From the NCBI GenBank assembly GCA_964595365.1, contig CAZQQC010000061.1, positions 1 to 17,666 on the forward strand: a stretch of DNA of 17,666 bases, written 5' to 3'. The translations under genes were made by a program, and so were the position numbers. Source of the stretch: Fen-1258 sp964595365. Lineage in GTDB: Bacteria > Bacteroidota > Ignavibacteria > Ignavibacteriales > Melioribacteraceae. The notes below the pieces were generated by a model that was not told the origin of the DNA, searched no databases, and was given only the letters and a program-made list of their open reading frames with translations. Positions 9,101-14,940 of this stretch are shown here, piece by piece. The first letter of the stretch is position 1. Each line of letters begins with the position of its first letter.

Positions 9101-9736
9101 GGCGCGTTTAGCCTGTCTTTCAAGCGACCGCACGGTTTTTTCAACTTCCGATACTATATCGTTAACACGGGTAAGATCGGCTTTTACGTCTTCAAGTTTT
9201 TTGAGCGAGAGACGGCGGCGCAATTTGTACTTATTAACTCCAGCAGCTTCTTCGAAAAGTTTTCTTCGTTCTTCGGTTTTACTTGAAAGAATAGTTTCAA
9301 CCATTTTCAATTCTATTACAGAATAAGCATTGGCTCCAATACCTGTATCCATGAATAAGTTTGTTATATCTTTAAGTCGACAGATATTTTTGTTGAGAAG
9401 ATATTCTGTTTCGCCGGAACGAAAAATCCTTCTGGTAATTGTAACCTCGGTATAGTCGGTAGGCAGCACACCGTGATCGTTAACAAGAGTCAGCGAGACC
9501 TCCGACATCCCCATCGGTTTCTTTTCGCGTGTCCCGTTGAAAATAACATTTTCCATTTTATCGCTGCGGAGAGTTGCAGTCTTCTGTTCACCCAGAACCC
9601 AACGGATAGCATCGACAATGTTTGTTTTGCCGCAGCCATTGGGACCAACAATACCCGTTATTCCGCGGTTAAAACCTATGTTTGTTTTATTTGCGAAAGA
9701 TTTGAAACCAAATATTTCCAGTTTGGATAGAAACAA
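6134..9736 (-). CDS. smc: Chromosome segregation protein SMC
   Basis: A 1200-residue structural maintenance of chromosomes ATPase, which dimerises and works with ScpA/ScpB kleisin partners to compact and segregate the chromosome. The N-terminal head has LSKLEIFGFKSFA and the Walker A loop GPNGCGKTN at 31-39. Two long coiled coils (about 170-500 and 680-1030, rich in Glu, Lys, Gln) flank a hinge at about 505-675. The C-terminal head has the signature LSGGEK at 1100-1105, Walker B CILDEVDAP near 1125-1133 and a switch His in VTHNK. The start is TTG, supported by the family's conserved N-terminus beginning right there and by AAGG 7 bases upstream that overlaps the stop of the preceding gene. Nine bases separate the two genes, so they are very likely co-transcribed and coupled. 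No scpA or scpB lies in the window. Confidence 0.98.
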   Translation of the reverse strand: MFLSKLEIFGFKSFANKTNIGFNRGITGIVGPNGCGKTNIVDAIRWVLGEQKTATLRSDKMENVIFNGTREKKPMGMSEVSLTLVNDHGVLPTDYTEVTITRRIFRSGETEYLLNKNICRLKDITNLFMDTGIGANAYSVIELKMVETILSSKTEERRKLFEEAAGVNKYKLRRRLSLKKLEDVKADLTRVNDIVSEVEKTVRSLERQAKRADQYSQIQSVLREKEIDLGEREYAHLSNRKLTLAGNITEHIGKKNRIDQDIRKIEYELIRYRNEINSIDTELQAKRNELAENTDRLHNTQKNISVSEERLKSLLDNHERLEKEIVELKNQLEETETQIVKSNEELESLSQKLTDKTSETSAYEIVISQKRDELDKKRSELKQLTEDRFNLMRDISEKENNLSSLQKELTNYNATVQKLNQKIQNITNTIAKTVGFIEELQGEKSGAEKKLKETGLLIALREKEKEGLEHKINGLKENEIEEKTLLAALKEKIEFFQTLISNLEGVSKGAKVLLESNQWTRQSKNIFADVGSTQEKYRFALEAALRTVLNNLLMDSADDLRNAVDYLRSNNLGKASFYLLRSGENIKKSFAEKLSEYSIKRKAKKLSKEKNFIGWAKDFVETDPKWLPYFEQILSRIVVTENLQSAIDLSTRYPAFGFTTLEGDLVQSNGVIEGGSLPKQDETLFGRRQLLESLKKEYPKHESNVEKIKSQIAELEAKISKIDLKNLSDAEKLIASDIANIEKQISQFEYEKNKASEEVESTQKEIREVAEKANLLDNQINEIQNEIDGLNEKKKDSDEYVSKYETELNASENKFNQLVEQQNELKLEIERTKGQIENFRNSIERSENDKISTEGNIEKRRADLSTNESETNSLKEKINGTNLELEKINMARKEVIVQEKEVSDTLKAVKDEAAKYENELNMLRDNRQEVSDQIHTSEIKENEISLRIENLIAHIKENYSIEIEPKQFEELETFNFDAVTEEVQKLKEKIRNIGPVNLLAYSEYEEEKKRLDFLHKQRDDLVESEKDLVKTINEINETAQKLFLDTFEQIRQNFIKIFQTLFNPGDEADLSLEEGIDPLEGKIEIMAKPKGKRPTSIELLSGGEKTLTATALLFAIYLVKPSPFCILDEVDAPLDDANIDRFTKLIKEFSQNTQFIIVTHNKRTMEASETMYGVTMQEEGVSKLVGVRFEEIPQSYEPQQ

Positions 9737-9745
9737 GCTATGCCC

Positions 9746-12325
9746 TTAAAAAATCATAGATTTATATTGTTTAATTGCATTGTTAATGTAATAAAGCGTA
9801 GAATGACTTAATTGAAATTTTAAAATCATCCCGCCAAGAATAATCACAATAACGAGAAGGGAATAGAAATAAACGCTGCCAGGGCTAACATCAAAAATGA
9901 CGTAGATACCTTTCAGCAGTCGTTGAAAAATCCACAAGAAATAAATTGCTATTAAAATAAAAATAACCGCATTGATACTGTTCGCAATCAAAATTTTGTA
10001 AAGAACAAGTTCAATTGGAAGCAGAAGTGTGAGCGGGAGAAACGACCACGTTACTGTATAGAATATGCTGAAAATTTCGACCCTTGTTTTTATAAAGAAT
10101 GATGCGGATTTAATTATCAAACTCAATAAGATAAACTTGGCAATGAAAACTAAAAACAAGATAACAAAACATGGTTGCGGGTTCCATGATAGGTAACTGA
10201 CTATTTTCATCAGCGTTACGCTTCCGAAAGAAAGCAAAATTTTGTCCACTAAAATGTTAGATTTTAGAAAGTAAAGCAGAATTGTAAACAGTAAAGAGCA
10301 TGCGCCTGCTTGAATCAGCATCATTATAACAGTGTGTATACCGGATAGGATTCTGTGGTCGCGGATATCGGCAAAGAAATTATATGGTCGCGATAATGCA
10401 CGGGTGCAATCTTCTCTAAATTTTTTCTTTGTATTGATTAAAACTGCTAGTGCAATGGCGAGTGCCAATGCAAAAAGTATGAAGCTCAAAGGGCTATCGT
10501 CTTTTGCTGCGCCTATTGGAATTGTTACTTTTTCGTAGGTAGTTAATTTTGATGCAATTACCTTATAAGCAATGTTATTCAAATTTCTTGAGTTGTCTAA
10601 AACACCTAATTTGTAATATCCATCGGATGCGTAACCTGAATACAACGATGGAAAAGCTCCACGATATTCGAAAAGAGAGTTGATAAAAAATCCGGAAAGG
10701 TTAACGTCTTTTACTAGATTTATAAGATCGCCAAAATATTTTGCCTGTGCTTCGGTAGAATATTTTGCTAGATAACCTGCTGCACCGCCTTGATAATTAG
10801 GGTAAGATGCTTCACTGATAAACAAAGAGTGATCGGTAAAATTTTCGGCAGTATTGTCAAACTCGTCCTTAATGTGGTTAATTGGAACCGAAAGTAATTC
10901 TACACCTATGAAATCTATTCCTTCTATTTTTGATTTTTGACTTCCCGCAAACGAAGCATAACTTAAGAACTTGCTGCCGTCGATAATTTTACCCAGTCTT
11001 GCAAGAAAATTTTCCGTAACGGATGAGTTTGGAAGAAAAGAACTTCCTACCCCGAATATTAACGCATTAGAATATTTTGAATATACATTGATAAATTCTT
11101 TTATGGAATGTTCGGCATTCAATTCAAAATCACTTTTGGAAAGAATATCTTCGGGCACGGAATTGATTGGAAGTTCTATCAAAGCAAATAAACCCTTCTC
11201 ATTGCATAACTGCAGGGCGTATGGATCGGGATAACTCTTTGCAAATCTGACAGCATTAAACCCGGTCGATTTAATCAACAACAAATCATCTTTGAGCTTT
11301 TGATAAGATGTAATTCTTCTCAATGAGGTTTCATTGAGAAAATATGTTGTTCCTTTTAGTGCAAATGAATTATCGTTTAGTAGTAATCCGGATTCTGTTT
11401 TTTCCAATTGGTAAAAAGATATTTGTCGAATAGTTTTATCAACAACAACACCGTTATCAAGCAAACTCACTTCGCATGTGTAACCATTTGGCGAACCCGG
11501 CGACCAAAGCTGGGGGTTGAATATTTCAAGCTGAATGTTTGATTCGTGCATTTCGATGCTTGTCGTTTGTGCAAAATCTCCTTTTGCTTGAGGAGTTGCC
11601 GATCCCTTGGCAAATAAATTAATTCTTATTAAAAATTCTTTCGATGCATTTATTTGACCGGCTTTATATGTGGAATTCTCGACATCAATTTTGAAATTTA
11701 GAAAAGCTTTGGAGAAATTCCGGTCAAACGAGAAATCATACTTAACCTGGGAAAGATGAAACAACGGAATTGATTTGACGTAAACGTCTCTAATAATTCC
11801 GCCGTCGTTTATTGGAAATAAAAATCTCTGTTCAACCGGAATCGTATTTTCCGAATTCAATTTTCTATTAACTTTCACCGAAATTGTATTGTTGGCATTT
11901 CCCTTTATAATATCTTTCGGCAGCACAACTTCGAAAGGGTAAGACCCGCCCGGATGTTTGTAAATGCTGTAACCGTTCACCAGAATTTCGGCGGAGTAAT
12001 TCAGCCCTAAAAATCCAAGCCTCAGCTGTTTGTTATTTACTTCATCGCTCGTAAACGAAATCTCTTTTTCAAAAATTAAACTCTCTTCACCTTCAAAAAC
12101 AGCAGGCAGTGTTGTCTCCACTTTCTTTTGAGGATCGCTTTCATAATAAACAGACCAGCCTTCATCCAGCAAAGTAACGTTCCGCATTTCATTCCTGTCG
12201 AAGAATTGTGCATCAAATATGCCGTCCATATTCTTTGGTAGCGAAGTGACTTTGATTTGTGCGAATGTTAGGCTTGCATATGAAAAGATTACGTAGGAAA
12301 GGATTCTGCTACACGATTTTGTCAT
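9746..12325 (-). CDS. Secreted GH2-fold protein with a six-helix C-terminal membrane domain; catalytic acid/base apparently lost
   Basis: An 859-residue protein. Residues 1-22 look like a signal peptide ending at TFA. Residues about 50-190 resemble the jelly-roll sugar-binding domain of glycoside hydrolase family 2 (GFLGLNYSAEILVNG, then GGIIRDVYV), about 195-305 the Ig-like domain (NPQLWSPGSPNGY at 270-282), and about 310-600 the TIM barrel (GFNAVRFAKSYPDP at 355-368, LCNEKGL at 373-379). Where GH2 enzymes carry the acid/base Glu in a G-N-E motif, this protein has FGVGSSF (424-430), so N-E appears as S428-S429. A Glu matching the nucleophile is present in FISEASYP (E505). Residues about 613-631, 662-687, 716-740, 750-776, 783-800 and 818-836 form membrane helices, loosely like a Yip1-type domain. 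A periplasmic carbohydrate-binding or sensing protein anchored in the inner membrane is my inference. AGG lies 4 bases before the ATG. Confidence 0.8.
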   Translation of the reverse strand: MTKSCSRILSYVIFSYASLTFAQIKVTSLPKNMDGIFDAQFFDRNEMRNVTLLDEGWSVYYESDPQKKVETTLPAVFEGEESLIFEKEISFTSDEVNNKQLRLGFLGLNYSAEILVNGYSIYKHPGGSYPFEVVLPKDIIKGNANNTISVKVNRKLNSENTIPVEQRFLFPINDGGIIRDVYVKSIPLFHLSQVKYDFSFDRNFSKAFLNFKIDVENSTYKAGQINASKEFLIRINLFAKGSATPQAKGDFAQTTSIEMHESNIQLEIFNPQLWSPGSPNGYTCEVSLLDNGVVVDKTIRQISFYQLEKTESGLLLNDNSFALKGTTYFLNETSLRRITSYQKLKDDLLLIKSTGFNAVRFAKSYPDPYALQLCNEKGLFALIELPINSVPEDILSKSDFELNAEHSIKEFINVYSKYSNALIFGVGSSFLPNSSVTENFLARLGKIIDGSKFLSYASFAGSQKSKIEGIDFIGVELLSVPINHIKDEFDNTAENFTDHSLFISEASYPNYQGGAAGYLAKYSTEAQAKYFGDLINLVKDVNLSGFFINSLFEYRGAFPSLYSGYASDGYYKLGVLDNSRNLNNIAYKVIASKLTTYEKVTIPIGAAKDDSPLSFILFALALAIALAVLINTKKKFREDCTRALSRPYNFFADIRDHRILSGIHTVIMMLIQAGACSLLFTILLYFLKSNILVDKILLSFGSVTLMKIVSYLSWNPQPCFVILFLVFIAKFILLSLIIKSASFFIKTRVEIFSIFYTVTWSFLPLTLLLPIELVLYKILIANSINAVIFILIAIYFLWIFQRLLKGIYVIFDVSPGSVYFYSLLVIVIILGGMILKFQLSHSTLYYINNAIKQYKSMIF

Positions 12326-12354
12326 TTTACCTAATATTCTTCAATTAAATCATG

Positions 12355-12386
12355 CAAATATACAAAATCGAAGGGGGGGGTATCAA
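12355..12386 (-). promoter_or_regulatory. FCB-type promoter of the GH2-fold gene and smc
   Basis: On the minus strand, TATATTTG (12355-12362) matches the Bacteroidota -7 element TAnnTTTG exactly. TTG (12384-12386) lies 21 bases upstream as a partial -33 element. The -7 box is 29 bases before the ATG, giving a short leader of about 22 bases. Eight C residues occupy the spacer between the two elements. The motif match is direct; activity is inferred. Confidence 0.6.
12373..12380. repeat. Homopolymer of eight G (plus strand) in the promoter spacer
   Basis: Eight consecutive G on the plus strand (C on the coding strand of the gene to the left), the only such G/C tract I noticed in an otherwise AT-rich intergenic stretch. 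It falls between the -33 and -7 elements of the predicted promoter, where a change of one or two bases would alter their spacing. Length could also be a sequencing or assembly artefact. Confidence 0.85.
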
Positions 12387-12582
12387 TAAAATTGATAAAA
12401 ATATAGGGTTTGCCTCAAAGTAACTATCTTTTAAAATCGCACACGCCTACACATTACTTACTTCATAAACACTGGAAGTCAGAAATAAGAAGTCTGGTTG
12501 CCTCTCTACCCGTTTCACCTTCTATCTTACTTATCCAGATGAAATCGGGATCGAAGTGGACAGCTACTATCCGTATGCTTAT

Positions 12583-13338
12583 CTAAACGGATTCGACAAT
12601 CTTAACGAATGAATCGGCTTTAAGACATGCGCCTCCAACCAGTGCACCGTCGATATCCGGCTGCGAAAGCAGATCTTTTGCATTATCCGGCTTAACGCTT
12701 CCGCCGTACTGAATTACCAATTGATCGGCAAAACTTTGGCTGTAAATCTTAGCAGCCACTCCGCGTATAAATTGATGGACTTCTTGAGCTTGCTGCGGCG
12801 TAGCATTTCTGCCGGTACCGATTGCCCATACGGGTTCGTATGCAATTATCATGTTGGATAATTCGCTTTGGGCTAGTCCTTCTAATCCATTTCTAACTTG
12901 CGTTTCAATTATATTGAATGTTACTCCTTTTTCTCTTTCTTCCAGAGTTTCACCAACGCAGAAAATCGGTTTCAGATTGTGCTTTACAGCCGTTTTAATT
13001 TTCTTATTAATTAGCCGATCGTTTTCGAGGAAGATGGTTCTTCTTTCGGAATGGCCTAAAATTACAAATTCGCAGCCTGTGCTTTTCAACATCATTGGAG
13101 AAATTTCACCGGTGAATGCGCCGCTTTCTTCAAAGTACATGTTTTGAGCCCCAAGTTTAATCTGTGAATCTTTAATTAAAGCATATGCAGTTTCAAGATT
13201 TGTAAACGGCGGGCAAACAATTACATCAGCATTAAAATTTTTTGTATTAAGTTCTTTTTTTATTTCAGAGATCAAATTGACCGTGCCGTTAACATCGTTA
13301 TTCATCTTCCAGTTTCCTGCAATTACTTTTTTCCGCAT
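12583..13338 (-). CDS. tpiA: Triosephosphate isomerase
   Basis: Interconverts dihydroxyacetone phosphate and glyceraldehyde 3-phosphate in glycolysis and gluconeogenesis; a cytoplasmic dimer with a TIM barrel. All catalytic landmarks are present: NWKMN with Lys11, ILGHSERR with His96, AYEPVWAIGTG with the catalytic base Glu168 and flexible loop 6, and YGGSVKPDN for phosphate binding. The ATG at 13338 gives 251 residues, the normal size, and is preceded by GAGG with a 7-base spacer. A longer frame opening at 13371 adds 11 non-conserved residues that run back to the stop of the upstream gene, so I did not use it. It sits 29 bases after the NifU-domain gene and is probably in the same transcript as mrp. 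The 257 bases that follow to the next gene show no convincing terminator. Confidence 0.98.
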   Translation of the reverse strand: MRKKVIAGNWKMNNDVNGTVNLISEIKKELNTKNFNADVIVCPPFTNLETAYALIKDSQIKLGAQNMYFEESGAFTGEISPMMLKSTGCEFVILGHSERRTIFLENDRLINKKIKTAVKHNLKPIFCVGETLEEREKGVTFNIIETQVRNGLEGLAQSELSNMIIAYEPVWAIGTGRNATPQQAQEVHQFIRGVAAKIYSQSFADQLVIQYGGSVKPDNAKDLLSQPDIDGALVGGACLKADSFVKIVESV

Positions 13339-13367
13339 TCTTAATCCTCTATTATGTTTGGTAAAAA

Positions 13368-13604
13368 TCAATTTACGGCTTCAACTCTTCTGATGCCGGG
13401 TACTTCTCTTATCAAAGCGCGTTCTACGCCTGCACGAAGAGTCATCTGCGACATGGGGCAATCGCTGCAAGCGCCGGTTAGTTTTACTTCGACAATGCCC
13501 TCAGGTGTAACTTTAACTAGTTCAACATTGCCGCCGTCTGCTTTGAGATAAGGTCGAATTGAGTCCAATGCTTTCTCAACTTTTTCGTTTAGAACGTCAG
13601 CCAT
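13368..13604 (-). CDS. NifU C-terminal-domain Fe-S scaffold or carrier protein
   Basis: A 78-residue stand-alone NifU C-terminal domain (Nfu type), which in the family binds a 4Fe-4S cluster between subunits and passes it to target enzymes. It shows the family core: IRPYLKADGGNVELV at about 16-30 and GACSDCPM at 44-51, with the cluster-binding pair Cys46 and Cys49, followed by TLRAGVERAL. Length and motif spacing are those of short Nfu proteins; there is no N-terminal IscU-like or degenerate A-type domain. AGGA lies 7 bases before the ATG. The gene is 11 bases after mrp, an Fe-S carrier ATPase, so the two are very likely co-expressed and functionally linked. The older annotation 'thioredoxin-like NifU' would refer to the same family. 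Confidence 0.93.
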   Translation of the reverse strand: MADVLNEKVEKALDSIRPYLKADGGNVELVKVTPEGIVEVKLTGACSDCPMSQMTLRAGVERALIREVPGIRRVEAVN

Positions 13605-13615
13605 TTCATTATCCT

Positions 13616-14722
13616 TTAATTTTCGTCTTCCAAAGATATCTCAATTTTGGGTAATGATGATGAGAAATTATTTTTGCTGATTTCCGCTGCCATGTTTCGA
13701 CCGATTCCTTTTATTTTTTGAGATTGTTCCGAATTCGGTTTATCGAAAACAATCGGCTTACCATTGTCTCCGCCTTCACGAATGTTTTGATGAATCGGAA
13801 TTGCGCCGAGCAGCGGAATCGATAGTTCGTCGGCTAACTTTTGCCCGCCGCCCGTTCCGAATATATCGTAGCGTTTTCCGGTATCTGGCGCTATGAAATA
13901 GCTCATGTTCTCCACGATACCGAGTATAGGAACGTTTACGCGCTGGAACATTCGCAGCGCCTTCTTAACATCTATTATTGAAACATCTTGAGGGGTTGTA
14001 ACGATGACTGCGCCTGTTAACGGAATTGTCTGTACAAGTGTCAGCTGAATATCTCCCGTCCCCGGCGGTAAATCGAAGATTAAATAATCAAGTTCTTCCC
14101 AGTGTACGTCGCTCATAAATTGTTTTATTGCGCCGCTAGCCATTGGTCCGCGCCAGATTACCGGTGCATCTTCTTCAATTAAAAAGCCGATCGACATTAC
14201 TTTGACTCCAAAATTTTCTAGAGGAACCATTTTAGCCGTTGCCGTATCCTGGAAAATTTTTGGTCTGTTGTTTATACCGAGCATAAGAGGAATACTTGGG
14301 CCGTAAATGTCGGCATCTATCAAACCTACTTTTGCGCCGTCTTGTGCCAGAGCTACAGCAAGATTTACTGCAACGGTGCTTTTGCCTACTCCGCCTTTAC
14401 CGCTTGCAACTGCAATTGTATTTTTTACCCCGGGAAGTATGGCATTCATTCTTTGGTTAAGACTCGGTTGAACCTTGGAATTCATCGTAATAGAAATTTG
14501 CCCCGCATCCGGAACCGCTTTTTTGATTTCATCTACACAATCCTGTTGAATTTTATCTTTGAGAGGGCAAGCAGGCGTAGTAAGTTCAACAACCAAAGAA
14601 ATATTTTTGCCATCTATCTTTATCTCTTTAATCATGTTCAGTGTTACCAAATCTTTCCGGAGATCCGGGTCGTAGACATTTCTTAACGCGTTTAAGATTA
14701 GTTCGTTGCTGATTGTTGACAT
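13616..14722 (-). CDS. mrp: Mrp/ApbC/Nbp35-family P-loop ATPase, iron-sulfur cluster carrier
   Basis: Cytoplasmic ATPase of the Mrp family, thought to hold and transfer Fe-S clusters. Residues about 5-80 form a MIP18/DUF59 domain (VYDPDLRKDLVTL, and TTPACPL with Cys52). The ATPase domain follows: deviant Walker A SGKGGVGKST at 107-116, DADIYGPS at 136-143, FDLPPGTGD at 216-224. In many Mrp/ApbC proteins a CxxC pair after ENMS.F.. binds the bridging cluster; here that place reads ENMSYFIAPDTGKRYDIFG (271-289) with no cysteine, so cluster binding, if any, must use other residues. The ATG at 14722 has GGAGAAAG just upstream. A TTG at 14746 would add eight residues and is less likely. First gene of a probable mrp-nifU-tpiA unit, divergent from the metal transporter gene. 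Confidence 0.93.
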   Translation of the reverse strand: MSTISNELILNALRNVYDPDLRKDLVTLNMIKEIKIDGKNISLVVELTTPACPLKDKIQQDCVDEIKKAVPDAGQISITMNSKVQPSLNQRMNAILPGVKNTIAVASGKGGVGKSTVAVNLAVALAQDGAKVGLIDADIYGPSIPLMLGINNRPKIFQDTATAKMVPLENFGVKVMSIGFLIEEDAPVIWRGPMASGAIKQFMSDVHWEELDYLIFDLPPGTGDIQLTLVQTIPLTGAVIVTTPQDVSIIDVKKALRMFQRVNVPILGIVENMSYFIAPDTGKRYDIFGTGGGQKLADELSIPLLGAIPIHQNIREGGDNGKPIVFDKPNSEQSQKIKGIGRNMAAEISKNNFSSSLPKIEISLEDEN

Positions 14723-14743
14723 TCTTTCTCCAAAAATTGAATT

Positions 14744-14751
14744 CAAAAATA
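14744..14751 (-). promoter_or_regulatory. Possible -7 element for mrp
   Basis: TATTTTTG on the minus strand matches TAnnTTTG and lies 21 bases before the mrp ATG. I see no good -33 TTTG at the expected distance. The adjoining 13-base palindrome ACTAATTTTTAGT (14751-14763) could be an operator or a chance feature of AT-rich DNA. Confidence 0.35.
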
Positions 14752-14800
14752 CTAATTTTTAGTTAGACTATAGCCTTAAAACAGATTTTATCGAGCACAA

Positions 14801-14824
14801 GTTTCATCCAATTTTGTATGAAAC
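14801..14824. promoter_or_regulatory. Inverted repeat in the mrp/transporter divergent region, possible operator
   Basis: GTTTCAT (14801-14807) and ATGAAAC (14818-14824) are perfect 7-base inverted arms separated by 10 bases, so arm centres lie 17 bases apart, under two helical turns. It lies between the divergent mrp and transporter genes and upstream of the candidate transporter promoter. It does not match the Fur or MntR consensus sites I know. A metal-responsive regulator binding here is inference only. Confidence 0.35.
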
Positions 14825-14859
14825 AAAAGGTGTCGGAAAACTATTCTATTATTGAAACA

Positions 14860-14867
14860 TAACTTTG
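14860..14867 (+). promoter_or_regulatory. Possible -7 element for the Nramp-Usp transporter gene
   Basis: TAACTTTG matches TAnnTTTG on the plus strand, 73 bases before the ATG. A -33 TTTG is not evident at the usual distance, and no yybP-ykoY manganese riboswitch-like structure was recognised in the leader. The leader is AT-rich and lacks a clear ribosome-binding site. Confidence 0.3.
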
Positions 14868-14940
14868 GCAGAATTAAATTGATCTCAGTTTATTGAATTA
14901 CCTGTAAATGTAAATTTTTCAATTAAATTTTGATTATAAA

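Noticed and set aside
12480..12510. GAAGTC repeated twice and CAGA/TCTG arms after tpiA as a possible terminator
   Set aside because: The stem would be only 4 bases and there is no U-run on the minus strand.
12535..12590. Short plus-strand frame reading DEIGIEVDSYYPYAYLN at the end of tpiA
   Set aside because: No start, about 20 codons, and partly antisense to the tpiA 3' end; not enough to call a gene remnant.
13339..13371. Longer tpiA start at 13371
   Set aside because: The extra 11 residues are not family-like, overlap the stop of the upstream gene, and the ATG at 13338 has a good ribosome-binding site and gives the normal length.
14747..14940. Manganese (yybP-ykoY) riboswitch or Fur/MntR site ahead of the transporter
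   Set aside because: I could not find the conserved loop motifs of the riboswitch or a match to the known operator consensus; only the GTTTCAT/ATGAAAC repeat stands out.
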